Source: Phialocephala subalpina
Lineage: Eukaryota; Ascomycota; Leotiomycetes; Helotiales; Mollisiaceae
DNA: 64,000 nucleotides
Direction of reading: 5' to 3'
Assembly (NCBI GenBank): GCA_900073065.1
Contig: FJOG01000042.1
Span: 62,001-126,000 of the forward strand
Shown here in pieces: positions 43,002-54,929 of the stretch (positions are counted from its first letter, which is position 1; every line of letters starts with the position of its first letter). Both the position numbers and the translations under genes were made by a program. A model generated the notes under the pieces. That model was not told where the DNA came from, did not search any database, and saw only the letters and a list, made by a program, of their open reading frames with translations.

Positions 43002-44809
43002 TATGGGAGGAGTTCAGCGAAGCCTTGAGTGGCTATCAAAGTATCTTGTCAACGCTGGTGAAGAAAGAGCAGGTTACCTCGTGCCCCAGAGTAAAGTCAA
43101 ATTAGAGCTTTCAGGACAAGGACGCGAAACTTAATCAAACCGATACGAGATCTCTCAAGAGTCCGATTTACTCAAAAACAGGGGCTTTTCTCAGCAAAGG
43201 GTCCACCAGATCTCAGTATTTGCTTTCCAAATGCAGTCCTGAAAGTACCAAACGGTGCAGCAAGTGTAGCGCTGTCCAGAATAAATCACCGCCAAAAGCC
43301 TCCTTCCTCTATGTCAGTTTTGCGTGAGCAAGGAGAATTCAACAAGTCTTCTAGTAGTATGAGATGTTATGCTGTCAGCAAGGGAACGTTTATGATGCTA
43401 TCTCACAAGCTAATGTCAGGCACTATCCCTTTTAGGTAGAGCTCAAGGTTAGTGCCCGCTGATAGTGTGGAGCTACTCCTCTAGGGGCTCGCTTAAATCA
43501 CTTCCCCCTCAAGCTGGCGGACAACACCTCGTCTCTTACCTCTACCTCAAGATTGTAGTACGTCAACTAAAAAGAGATTGCATCTAGAAAAGGGTCGTGG
43601 GCTTCAATCTTGTGACTTTTCTTCATACTCCTAGCATTACGTAAACTTGTAAAGCATAAGTCTTCCTTCTGCCCTACGAGGTTGCGTTCGAGATTGATTG
43701 CAGAAGCAAATTCATCCAGCAGCACGAAAATCTCTCAACACCGACTTCTACTCGAAGTCGTTTAATTTTGCATCTTTAAGGTGATCTGATCACTGGTGGT
43801 TTCACGGGTTGAATCCTTCGATAGGCAATATTTCAGGAATATCAATTATACAAGCCCGGACACCATGGAAATCGCGATTGATGGGCAAGATTGTATTGCG
43901 ATGGTGGTGTTTGGAGGAGGCTAGAGGTAGTTCATGTCACGCAGTATTAATTAGCGATGTTCAGAGGCGATAAATCCTAGATCTCACGAAATCGAGACCT
44001 CGATCCGTAAGATCTTTGATGTTTCTGAACTTATAAATGAGGTGTCGACGGGAAGAACAAACTTGCCCCAAACTTTCTCAATCCGATGACAAAGCTTACC
44101 AAACAAGAAAACATAGATTAAATCATTCGAAAACCCGAAAACAGGTTGTCCGTTGAAGCCTTGGCTTCTTCCGAGTGCAGTTCAGGCGTCTTCGAAATTA
44201 ACGATCATGCATGTCTCACAGAACCCCACCACGCGATGTAACAGCCTGGAACTTCCTGATAAACAAGGGTACTCGCAACTTTTCGATGATCACAGCTCCT
44301 ACGACCAAAAACGGTCGTGTCGCTTAGATGATAGGCTCACTGCATACATAATCAGTGGGAAGTGCGCCTATCATGTTGCCTGAGGCGGCTTACGCAACCA
44401 CTGAATTTCTATCACTTTCTCAAGAAAAAGAAAGATAACATCATCCTCAGCTTTCTTAAGAAAACTTCCTCTCTCTGTCTTTCACGACTTCGCTCCCTCA
44501 GCTTCATTTGAAGGTAATTGCGCCTTGCAGCCTACGCAGTGGGGAGATGAGCAATGTTGTGATACCGGCGAGAACAAAATGCAAGAATTGATTGGGCTTC
44601 GAAGCGCTGGGTTTCAGCTCTCGCTGTCATATGCAGGTCGAACCACTGCGCTGGGACTCGAGGCAGAAGTGCACAGCCCTGTCCAACATGAGCAGCTTCA
44701 AGCACAGTATGAGATGATGGGATCTTTCTGTCTCCTTCATCTTCTCGGGAAGTTCCTTGATCTTTTCGATCTTTTGGTTTTGAAGGGAAACTGATCTCAA
44801 GATACGAAC
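43002..44809. other. 1.8-kb region upstream of the NLR-like gene
   Basis: No supported gene. Frames at 44153-44383 and 44525-44794 (plus) and 44532-45071 (minus, overlapping NLR exon 1) have no coding character. I see no transposon ends. Confidence 0.4.
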
Positions 44810-47800
44810 ATGTCGTTTGGATTCTCGGTTGGCGATTTTCTTGCTGCAGGAACCCTGATAAAGGATATCGTGACCTGCCTGAAAGATTCTGGTGGCGCAG
44901 TCTCGCAGTATCAGGAATTGATGCGAGAGCTCGATGGACTTCAGCATGCGTTGGATAAAATTGAACGTTTGAAAGAAACTCCGGGTAAGTGTTTGCTTCT
45001 GATTCTTGTTTTCGCGGTCCATCACGAGCTTTATATTTAGTGAAGTGGCTGACAACAGTATCTTGAGTCAAGATCGAATGGAGAGTATCTGTAGTATAAA
45101 GGTTGCGGCACTGAATTGCGCATATGTGCTGCGAGACTTCAGAAGAAAGCTAGATACATATGAAGGCCTAGGCCCAGGGAAGAGGCGACGATCAGGCAAG
45201 GATGGATTGAAAATGGTGAGGTGGGAGCTATCCATGAAAGAGGATGTTCAGAACCTCAGAATGTATCTGCAAATGCACACGAGTAGCCTCATCACAAGGC
45301 TAGCGATTGAAGGACTGTAAGTTGAAATTTCATTCAGCATAATTCGACATATCTCAAATGCCCCAAAAAGGCTGCGAGATCATCCTAGCGTCAATACCTT
45401 AATGACTGATGGGTGTGCAGAGATATGACGGCGGCAGCCGCCGTGGAAGCAGGAAAGAACCACGATACCGTCGATCGAAAGCTCAGCGACACACAAGTAG
45501 CTGTTCTCGAAGTCCAAAGCAACGTCATCAACATTTTGCAGGAACAGGAGAGTAAGCGCCGAATTGACCCCCAGGAGTTCAAGGTTCAAGTTTTTGACAA
45601 AATATATAGGCGAAAGAAAAAGGAAATTGCTAGACTGGCTTTCACCTTGTACGTTGTACGATAAACAACAGTACATCTTCTCGCGGCACCAAGAAGGTAC
45701 TGGCTCATGGCTCCTCGAGGACGATCGATTTGTGAAGTGGGTAAGCGGGGAGGAATCCGATCAGGTGCTTTGGTGTGCTGGTCATCGTAAGTTTCAATGA
45801 CATTTGAGAGTTCAAGTTATTAACGTTATCAAGCTGGTGCTGGCAAAACTGTCATGAGGTACATCCATCTACCATATTTCTGTGAATGAAGCTAATGCTT
45901 CCCAGCTCACTGATTATCGAACATTTGCAGACTCTCCACCAACATCAAAATGTCGGCATTGCTTTCATGTACCTCGACTACAGGGACGCCAGTACTGCAT
46001 CTGATCTGGCGTCTAGCATTATCAGGCAGCTCACTGAGAATGGTCCAAATATCGGGATCGTAGACACACTTTGCAAGAAGTTTCGCGATAGCAACAAGCG
46101 ACCTCCCTTTCAGGAGCTCCAAAGGGCTCTCTTAGCTGCATGTGGAGGATTCGATCAAGTATTCGTTGTCATCGATGCTCTTGATGAATGTAGCATTCCC
46201 GAAGAAAGACGATTGATTCTCACCATAGTGGAAGAGCTTACCTCGAAGTCTTCTACCAGAATCCTTGTCACAAGCCGACCGAATTTCGAGGACATCAATA
46301 CGGAACTGGCTATTCATTCACGGATTGAGATTGTTGCGACACACTCTGACATTGAACTATACTTGAGGCAGAAAATAAAAGCAAATAAGGCGTTTATGAA
46401 GAGGATATCAGCTATAATTGGGCTAGAGAGTCAAGTTGTGCATGCGATTGCAGCGCGAGCTTCAGGAATGTAAGTACTTTCACGAGCCATATGAGTTTAG
46501 CCAGATTCGTTTTCAATGCAGCACTTAGCTAACGAAAGATATATGTGCAGGTTCCTCATGGCAGTCCTCCAACTTGATCGCATCTTGACCGAACGTACAT
46601 CAACCAAGATCCAAAAAGCGTTACAGACGCTCCCCTCCAAATTGGAAACAACATACCAAGATACTCTAGAACGAATCCGCAAACAGGCTGAGCCTGACAA
46701 CACACTTGGAATACAGATTTTGCAGTGGGTTGCAATGGCTAAGCGACCTCTTCGTTTCATAGAACTCTGCCAGGCGCTAGCAATCGAGTGGGATGAAGAT
46801 CAGGATCCACCGCGACTACTCGATCAGGAGAATATCCTAGATGCAGATAGCATCCTCGATGTTTGTGGGGGGCTTGTTGTTATCGAGCCCGCAAGTCAAC
46901 TGGTTCGGCTCGTGCATTTCACCATGGAGGAATACTTTCAGAAGAATCCTTCGACACTTTCTGGCGCTCATACTGAGATTTGTAAGACTTGTCTTATGTA
47001 TCTCTGTTTCGATGATGTGAAAGAAACGATGGAAAGGGCAGCCGAAATTCTGCGTGGCTATGACAGCGGCAGTGAAAAAGAACGACAGGCAGCGAAAAAC
47101 AAAAAAAAGAGCTTGTCAATCGATTCCCACTATTATCATATGCGGCACGCCATTACCTCACCCACGCTCAGAATGTAAGCATTGGGCCTTCGATCGAAAT
47201 CCTTTTCATTCGGTTGTTCAAGTCACAAAGTCTTGCGGCAGCCGCATTTTCGTTTGGAGTCCGCGACAAGTGGCGAAAAGGTACATCTACACAAGAGATG
47301 AGAGTTACTGCATTGCACATACTAGCAACTCTAGGCCACCCTGGCCTTGCTTCCTTGTATCTCAGAGCCATTCCCGAACCAAATCCGACGACAGGAGCGG
47401 GGAGAACGCCTTTGCACTGGGCCGTGGCCACGAAACAAATGACGATGCTTCAATACCTCATAGACAACGGCGCTGATATAAACCGAGCAGACAAATCTGG
47501 AATGACAGCGCTCTCAGAGGCTGCATCATCCGGACTAACAGAGGCTGTACAGGTCCTTGTCCAGTATGGTGCTAATGTCGACGCTCAAAACATCCTGAGC
47601 GGAAAGACAGCTTTACATTCTGCAGTGAGCAGTGGCTCATACGAAACCGTTGCGCTTCTCCTTGATAGCGGTGCCAATATTGATCTCCAAGATGACGCGG
47701 GAGAGACACCACTGGTACGAGCTATTGACATCGACTATATCGGAATTGTAGCGATGCTACTCAAAGCCGGAGCTCGACTAGACATAAATTTTAGTTGCTT

Positions 47801-48125
47801 AGATTTCACACCTCTTCGATATGCCAGCTCGCGCCGCAACCGGAGTACAGTGAAGCTTCTACTGGAAGCAGGGGCTTCAGTAGACGCACAATGTAGCCGA
47901 GGCATGACGGCTCTGCACTGTGCCGCCCGATGGGGCCATTACGAGGTAGCTAAAACTCTTCTAGCAGCAGGAGCATCAACAGAAATCGAGAATGAAGAGG
48001 GATTGACGGCTTTGATGGTGGCTCGAGAGAAACAGAAGTCCACGGTGATTCGGCTTTTAGAGGAGTGGGCCACTGCCAGTCGACTTCCCAGCAGCATCAC
48101 AAATCTATCTATGGCTACCTTTTGA
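44810..48125 (+). CDS. NLR-like NACHT-ankyrin protein with an apparent frameshift
   Basis: Exons 44810-44984, 45046-45316, 45421-45551, 45610-45786, 45834-45858, 45906-46469 and 46551-48125 join with consensus splice sites. The N-terminal domain begins MSFGFSVGDFLAAGTLIKDI, a start common in fungal STAND proteins. LLDWLSP and RQEGTGSWLLEDDRFVKW follow, then Walker A AGHPGAGKT built across exons 4-5, Walker B VFVVIDALDEC and sensor-like ILVTSRP: a NACHT NTPase. After a winged-helix-like part, ankyrin repeats (TPLHWAV, GADINRAD, TALHSAV, TALHCAA, about seven) close the protein. At about 47101-47110 an A8 run shifts the frame: only one base back does the sequence continue as ELVNRFPLLSYAARHYLTH into the ankyrins. 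As read, the protein stops near 47178. Expected role: heterokaryon incompatibility or non-self response. Confidence 0.82.
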
Positions 48126-48976
48126 TACTTGAACGCCATTTTAAAGCATCTCTCCTGGTCAGCAACTTCATCCAATGGGTCAATGATGAATCGGGGACCA
48201 CCGGTCAGATGACTAAGGAATGGTGAATCACGAGTGAGATGGCAACCTCAATCGCTGTATAAAAACAATGCTAAACCCTCTTCGGCAAGTCCTCGATCGT
48301 ACGTGGAGCATTTTCAGTGCTAAGAAGTCTCGTAAGACCACGCTGAAGAATATTTTGAGTAGGGTCATGTGACTCTCGTTTGTAGCTACCACCAGTGCCC
48401 CAGAATCAAAATTAGAGCGGCCGACATAAACAAAGAGAGCATCAAGAATACGACCTGAATAGGGGTTTGGTTGAAAGGTGGATCTGCATGGTATTGGTTG
48501 TCGAGATCATGCGATTTCATGATTCGTTAGCTGATTTCAAAGAGCCGGAACACACGGTCCGGATGTGGTTGGCAAATTCTCTTTGAAACTCATCATCGGT
48601 TTTGGCATTTTGAGGTTGAAGCTCTTTGTTTGAAAAAGGAGTCGAAGATGTCAACAAATGTCAGACATAGAGCTTCTTACTTCATTTGGAAAGAGAAAGG
48701 CTCTCGTGATGGGGTCGGCCAGCCCCGCGCTTTCCAATTTGGTTAGATTGCTAGTATTGCCGCTAAAATAGACGACTCCACCCATTACCCCGCATTTCAG
48801 GGACCACCGTACCTCACGTGAGGAGAATCTGATGATGTTGTGTCACCGCAGAAGTCAGATCCCACGCACACTCCTCTTCCTTCACTGTTCATACTACATC
48901 AAAGGCATCAATCCCACCATCTCAACTATTCGCTAACTACTATATACAACCTCACAGTAATCATTCAGTCGCAATC
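48126..48976. other. Intergenic region
   Basis: 850 bp: 3' flank of the NLR-like gene and promoter of the DJ-1-like gene. No open frame of note. Confidence 0.4.
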
Positions 48977-50052
48977 ATGGCAGCAACTGGCAGCAACCCG
49001 ATCATCAAAGTGTTAATTACACTGTACCCCGGCATGGACGCCATGGACGTCGTTGGCCCCCTCGGGGTTCTGTCCTATGCTAGGCATGATATCGATGATG
49101 CCAGTGAGTCAAGATCTCAATCATAAGGGACATCAATTGCTCGATAGCCATCTGCCAGCCTGCCAGCTTGCCTTGATTCACCATCCCTTCATTACCCCTC
49201 ATTGACAGTGCTTTGTTTGTTTTCTGCCAAGTTGAAGCTGACTCGTGGCCCTCTCCAGAAACCAAAGCCTTCCAAATCGCGCTCGCCGCCAAGGAGAACG
49301 ACGCCGAGGAGGACGACGACGCCGTCCCCACCCAGGGAGCCGTCTCCGCCCAAGGAACCTTCGTCGGAGCCCACATGACCTATGTTGAAGCCTATGAATG
49401 CCTCGAAGAATTTGACATCCTCATCGTCCCCGGCGGAGGAAACACGGACGACATGGTCGATATGTTCGACAAGAGCGAACCACCCGAGCCTCTTGGACTT
49501 ATCAAGAGATACGCCGACATTCAGGCAAAGGATCCCAAGAAGGAACGAACCCTCTTCGCTGTCAGCACCGGCTCCCTTTTCCTCGCCCACCTTGGCCTCC
49601 TCAATGGCTTGTCTGCCACCACACACCCATATGAATTTACGAAGTTCGAGAAAATCTGCAGTGCTAGTGCTCAGAGGGAGTTGGCAGATCGCTGTGATGT
49701 GATGGAAGAGAGATACGTGGTGAATAACTTGAGATATGATCTGGGCAATTTGGACGAGAATCCATATGTTCGCCGCAAGGCAGACGTAGCTGCTCGTCGT
49801 CCATCGATGCAACAACGCAAGGGTAGCAACGCATGGAAGGAATCGAACACTCGCCGCGAGAGTATCATTCGTCGTTCCGAGATTCGACTTGGCGGATTGA
49901 GAGTCATTACCACGGGCGGCATGACATGCGGATTTGATGCGAGTCTGTACCTTGTGGCTATCATGGTCAGTGATGAAGCCAGTGCGGAGGTTGGCAGATT
50001 CATGCAGTATGAGTGGAAGAAGGGCATTGTTATTGATGGCATTGATATCTGA
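48977..50052 (+). CDS. DJ-1/PfpI family protein with Ser in place of the nucleophile Cys
   Basis: Exons 48977-49103 and 49232-50052 (phase 1 intron, GTGAGT/AAG) give 315 residues. The start MAATGSNPIIKVLITLYPGMDAMDVVGPLGVLS is the first strand and loop of the DJ-1/PfpI fold. DILIVPGGGNTDDM is the glycine-rich strand. The nucleophile elbow reads LFAVSTGSLFLAHLGLLNGLSATTH; family members normally have A-V-C-T-G, so Cys is replaced by Ser154. The GLLNGLSATTHPYEF motif that follows is well kept. A basic insertion (residues of about 225-265, RRPSMQQRKGSNAWKESNTRRES) interrupts the fold before RVITTGGMTCGFDASLYL. Relatives include isocyanide hydratases and glyoxalase III-like enzymes. Loss of Cys suggests altered or no catalysis; regulatory or binding role possible. 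The frame is intact. Confidence 0.85.
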
Positions 50053-50976
50053 GGCGTCTGGCGTTGAAAATGGTATTTCTGTGTAAGGGTCATAGAATAC
50101 TACAAACAGCTAGATGATAGCTTTGCAGTTGGTATGGATCTATGAGGATAGGTAAACGGGTCATGAACATCGATAGGGCCAGGTAGCTACTGTCTTTTCT
50201 ACAATCTCATCTCTACTTTAGAGTTAAGAACTACATCCCATCCAGTTCTTCATGTGAATGAATGATTCATCTTCGAGTAAGTCGAGACTTTTTCGTTGCT
50301 CATCCATTTTTATACCAAACAAGGTCGCTATCCTTCCTCAAAGCGCTCAATCAAACAAGTAGCGGTCTCCTCTACCTGCACCAACTAGGCTGCCAAGTAA
50401 AGTCATTCGGCGAATTTTGCGACCTATTTTGGAACGGCTCCCCTAATTCCCTGAATTCAGGCTTGACGGGTATGGTTTCTAGTTACCTTGTACCATCATG
50501 TATAGAAAATCACATCAAATAGAAGGTATCCTTTTGGAGCAAGTGGCATCAGATGTTGTCACGTGAGAGGCATCACTTCGTTTAATTCTTCCTTCCACCG
50601 TGAAATACTTGTGATGGGACACGTCCCATGCACTGCCTTTAACCCTCATATTAGGAATTCAGATTGAGAATATCGCCGCCGAAGGCGGCGAGCGGGCCCT
50701 TCTCGCACTTATCCCACCCATCAGGTTGCCTTGAATCCCAGGCTTAAGGTTCCTGTTTAAATGTAGTTAATGCATCACGTGCAAAAACATCTCCTCCTGA
50801 AATATTTTTTCCTCGTAGATTTTACTCGTAGAATACCTTTCCCTAAACAAGTTTAGGTTAAAGGCATACTCAAGTTCATAATCCTGCAAGTCTATACACT
50901 ATTTTACATGCCGTACCCGCTCCTAGGGCCAAGTCCTGAGCTCCTATACCCCCAATGATTAATATTACAATGCCCG
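50053..50976. other. Convergent intergenic region
   Basis: 924 bp between genes that converge. A GCCGCC-GAA-GGCGGC hairpin lies near 50678-50694 and could act in transcript end formation, but that is a guess. No gene seen. Confidence 0.4.
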
Positions 50977-52562
50977 TTACGAGGTTTCGACAGCCTGTCT
51001 AGCCCACTCGATTACACGAGCGAACTCCCTTTGTCCATCATCCATTGCGGGATCAATCATCTCTTGATTCTCACCCAGGGCAGCATCCAACGACGGGAGC
51101 AAAGCTCTCACAATCTGAGCCCCAGCATCTCTCGCAAACCACTCATCTCGAATGAGATGCAATGCCACTCCCCAGTGAACGAAGATTAAACAAGCCACAG
51201 TGTCCTTCTCCTCGAGCAATTCCACAAACGTGGGATGAATCCGAAGTGTCCATGTGAGCACGCTCCCAAAGTAGTGATGAGACGGGAAGGTTCTCATAGC
51301 TTCCTGGAGATATTGGCAGCTGGCCTGATAGGTTTCCTTGTGTTCTCCACTTTGATCAAAAATCAATGCCAGGAGGGAATTGAGCGATTCGAGTAGCGAG
51401 CTTCCGAGATGTCAATACCATCACAGCTCTCGCACAATCTGGGACAACCTACTGATATAATCTCGAGTCCGGATGCGAATCTTCAGGATGACTCTCCCTA
51501 TGCCCTCATAAGCGGGTGTCTGCAAACCTATCACGAGCATACTAACCAATACTTCTGAGCAATTGACACACCACTATCCTGCACCGCAATTTTGTGATGA
51601 TGCGAATCAAGCATCGGCTGGAGCCACTCCCTAAAATCCCCATTCTGGATAGTATTCTCGCTCTGCACCAAAATGATCTCCACACCCTGCAACAACTTCC
51701 TCAGACCCACAACTTCAGACACAGCATCTAGCTCTAGCGTATCGTTTCTTCTCGACATGCCCATCACCGCGATAGTGATGATGAGTACGAATATCGAAGA
51801 TAAGGTGGCAGCCTCGCAGTTTGAGGGGGTGATGTTGGCGAGAGCTTCGTTGAAGCCGACTAATGCGCGGTCGTGATATGTCATCGCTATCCGAATCCAG
51901 GAATCTCTTGTCGTGGGATCGAGATGCGCGAGATGTAATGCAGTAAGAGCCATCAACGTTTCAAGGAGGAATTGATGTTGGAGGGCCAGATTCGGGGTGA
52001 GGACTTGGAAGTGGTACAGACCGCGAGGACCATCGTCCTTGTGGACGAGGGTTGTGCCTGTTACCGTTGAGAAGTGATGGAAGAGTTTTAGTTCCAGAGT
52101 TCGGACGGTGAGCGAGATGTCAGGTGGAATCTCGATATCGTCGGGGAAGTCTGGACTTCGGAGTGGGGTTGAGGATGCGGAAGGTCTGTCGTCGAGAGAC
52201 GACTCTTGGAAGGAGCACCATATGCCACGTTTCGTGCATGGTTTGCATTTCGGATGCTCTTCATTACACTAGGATGGGACAGTCAGCGACAACCCAGCAA
52301 TATGAGGAGTTGATATGGTTCAGCCTGAATGCAGACCGAGAGGTCCAGACCAGGTACGCAAAGTGCCACGGCGGGCCGTCGCGGGTGATCCTCCACGAGT
52401 CCACGTCCTTGAGAACGTTGCACGTCGCACCAATACGACGAGACACGGTACGTAAACCCGAGAAATACGACAGCTGTTGACAGACAGACTAACCTTGACC
52501 TTCCGTTTCTTGCACTGCTTACAGCCATTCCGTGATTTGCTGTGGCTTCTGCGGCAAGGCAT
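50977..52562 (-). pseudogene. Zn2Cys6 transcription factor, decaying at the 3' end
   Basis: Exon 1 (52562-52494) encodes MPCRRSHSKSRNGCKQCKKRKVK; a 225-bp GTTAGT/TAG intron leads to CNEEHPKCKPCTKRGIWCSF. The joined cluster has Cys14, 17, 24, 31, 34 and 41 in perfect C-x2-C-x6-C-x6-C-x2-C-x6-C spacing, a Gal4-type DNA-binding domain. The regulatory part continues (LELKLFHHFSTV, TLMALTALHLAHLDPTTRDS, YHDRALVGFNEALANI) to about 51550. There coding character moves one base back (SMLVIGLQTPAYEGIGRVIL, RIRTRDYISRLSQIVREL), hits TGA twice (near 51428 and 51419), and goes on in the same frame LLESLNSLLALIFDQS to the stop at 50977. Both stops fit CGA to TGA. A product of about 260 residues with an intact zinc cluster could still be made. 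Confidence 0.7.
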
Positions 52563-53523
52563 GGCGACTCGTTTGGAGAGGAGGGCCCAAATTAATACTA
52601 CGAGATATTCGTACTCTAAAGCAATGTGTATTGCTTTGCATCCGGATCAGCTTCAGAGATATGCCACGCGTACATGGCTACTAAAGGAAAGCTCAAAGGA
52701 CTGTAGTGTAGTGGCTGTGCTTAGCGACCGAGCAGCCGGTAGATCTGCATTATTGGCGCACGGTTTTGCTGAACCCACCAGAACTTCCCTACCGGCCGCC
52801 GGTAGTGTCTTTTAGGGCCGACATCACTAGAGAGCGCCATACCATCGCGGCTGAGAATACGAGGAATACGCGCCGCTTTCATTGGTTCATTAACGAACTT
52901 TTGACGACGAAGGTCAAAAGGGGGATAGATGCTTTCTTCTAGTTGGGGTCTTACCGCGAGGCTCAGACAAGATAAAAAAGCAATAGTCGGTGCAATAAAT
53001 TTCCGATTATGCCCAAATTCCAACCAGAACATCTCGAAGATAAGATACGAAAAATGCGAGAACGAGATAATGTTGTGTATAGTGAAACACTCAGGTCGGG
53101 GAAGAGCTGGGGTTTTTAGGTCATTAACCCCTATTCTACTCTTTTCTTTCCCGCAAAGACATCAATTTCTTCAGCATAGCCACGAAGTCCTCTCCACGAA
53201 ATCTAAACCTATGCTTCAATTGTTTATTCTAGAAATTCGTGCTCGAATTCTTATCAGTCGCAAGGCAGATTTAATACAGGCTGTAAACTTGATTGGATTG
53301 AGTACTCGCTGTTGTGGATCTCTGCCCTTCTCTGGCCAAGTCTCCAAGCCGCTCTTCATCTCTACGTGAGAATGGCTTCGGATCTACTTAAGTAGAGCAA
53401 GATCTTTGTTATGCTTGTGGAATCTCGACCATCATCTTACTCTTCATCTTCACTTGCGATTATTTATATTCCTCAATCTCTCAATTCTTGTTCTTTCACA
53501 GCATTCTTCATTCTTCTGTCAAA
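52563..53523. other. Divergent intergenic region
   Basis: 960 bp between the Zn2Cys6 relic and the RTA1-like gene, holding both promoters. The frames 52721-53032 (minus) and 52929-53369 (plus) overlap and are not supported. An inverted GCCGG/CCGGC cluster occurs near 52730-52800. Confidence 0.4.
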
Positions 53524-54560
53524 ATGGTCGACGTAAAATACATGGGTCTATACAACTACGTCCCTTCCTTTGGTGCTGCAATCGTCTTTACTGCCCTCTT
53601 TGGCATCACCAGCATTGTCCACTTCATCAAACTCATCCGCACACGCACATGGTTCTTCATACCCTTTCTCATCGGTGGTCTCTGTAAGTCTCTCCCCACC
53701 CCACACCCTTCCATTATAGTGTGCTAACGGTCTATCTTTCTAGTCGAGACTGTAGGATTCGCAGCAGTATGCGAACCACCCCCTCCACCCACCCAAACTC
53801 GAGATGAAATTGACAGATACTCCAGCGCGCGGTCTCGGCCCACCAATTTCCAAACTACACCGAAGTCCCAGAAATCATCCAAGCAATACTCATCCTCGTC
53901 GCCCCAGCCTTATTCGCAGCAAGCATCTACATGTCTCTCGGACGAATCATAATCCTCACCAATGGCGAGAAATACGCCATCATCCGCCGCACCTGGCTCA
54001 CGAAGATCTTCGTTCTCGGAGATATCGTCTCCTTTTTGGCACAAGCTGGCGGTGCGGGACTCCAAGCAGGTGGGAAGACAGATCAAATCAAGAACGGGGA
54101 ACGAATTGTCAAAATCGGCCTGCTAATCCGTATGTACATCTTTGTTTCTATTTTGGAATGCCTCATTCTGGGGATCTTGGGTAGTGGGTAATTGCTGACT
54201 TCGCGTCTTTTAGAAATCGTCTTCTTCGGTCTTTTCATCCTCACTTCCATAATCTTCCATCAACGCCTCTCACGGCACCTCTGGCTCCGACAAAGCACAG
54301 CTAAAATTCCATGGAAGAAACATATATTCGCGCTTTATATCAGCAGCGCATTGATCTTTGTCAGGAGTATATTTAGGTTGGCTGAATACAGTCAAGGAAG
54401 TGATGGGAATATCATTCAGCATGAATGGTATCAGTATGTGTTTGATGCGGCGTTAATGGTGGGTGTTATGGTGCTTTTTGTTGTGATGCATCCGGGAGAG
54501 ATCAAGAGGTTGATTATGGAGAAGGAGGCTGATGATAGGCTGGTTGTTAATATGTCTTGA
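53524..54560 (+). CDS. RTA1-like seven-transmembrane protein
   Basis: Exons 53524-53683, 53744-53766, 53817-54129 and 54214-54560 join in frame (GTAAGT, GTATGC and GTATGT donors) into 280 residues. Seven hydrophobic segments and RTA1 family motifs are present: LYNYVPSFGAAIVFTALFG near the start, ETVGFAA, then PEIIQAILILVAPALFAASIYM, GDIVSFLAQAGGAGLQ, IVFFGLFI, FVRSIFRLAEYSQG and the closing YVFDAALMVGVMVLFVVMHPGEI. The 23-bp second exon is needed to link GGLFETVGFAA to ILQRAV. Family knowledge: RTA1/Rsb1/Lam-type proteins act in lipid translocation or sphingoid-base and 7-aminocholesterol resistance at the plasma membrane. Here the specific lipid is unknown. No sign of decay. Confidence 0.9.
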
Positions 54561-54929
54561 TTGTTTGAAGTGGGATTTGGGAAGAGGTGGTATGCTGTGT
54601 TGTCTTTTGTTTTCTAGGTCATTGGGGCGTTCGTCTTTTTTTTTTTTTTTTTTTGTAGGTGGTGGGCATATAGAGTGGTAGGATTTTCCTTGAAGATTGG
54701 TTCTTGTTTCACTCGGTGATTTTGTAGAATACCAAAAGTCAAGTGCTTCGTGGTGAAGGGACATCAAAAATCTTGCACAGCCTGTCATCTCCAGGTCCAC
54801 CTCAACTTTTTCAATTTTGTTCCTTGCAAACTACACCGCAAAGTAATTAATTAAATAGCATGGGGAGGCCCAAAGATTCAAGTAACCCAAGATGTGGCCT
54901 ACATTTCAAGCCTCACCGAGTGCATTTTC
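54561..54929. other. Convergent spacer with a 19-T tract
   Basis: A run of 19 T at 54636-54654 lies 75 bp after the RTA1-like stop codon. Otherwise only 3' flanks of two converging genes. Confidence 0.45.

Noticed and set aside
44532..45071. 179-codon minus-strand frame overlapping the first exons of the NLR-like gene
   Set aside because: It is antisense to coding sequence with clear domain homology and correct splice sites, and shows no domain of its own.
47095..47120. Programmed -1 frameshifting as an established mechanism here
   Set aside because: Only the slippery heptamer is present; I saw no clear downstream pseudoknot, and simple indel or sequence error is more likely. Kept as a question only.
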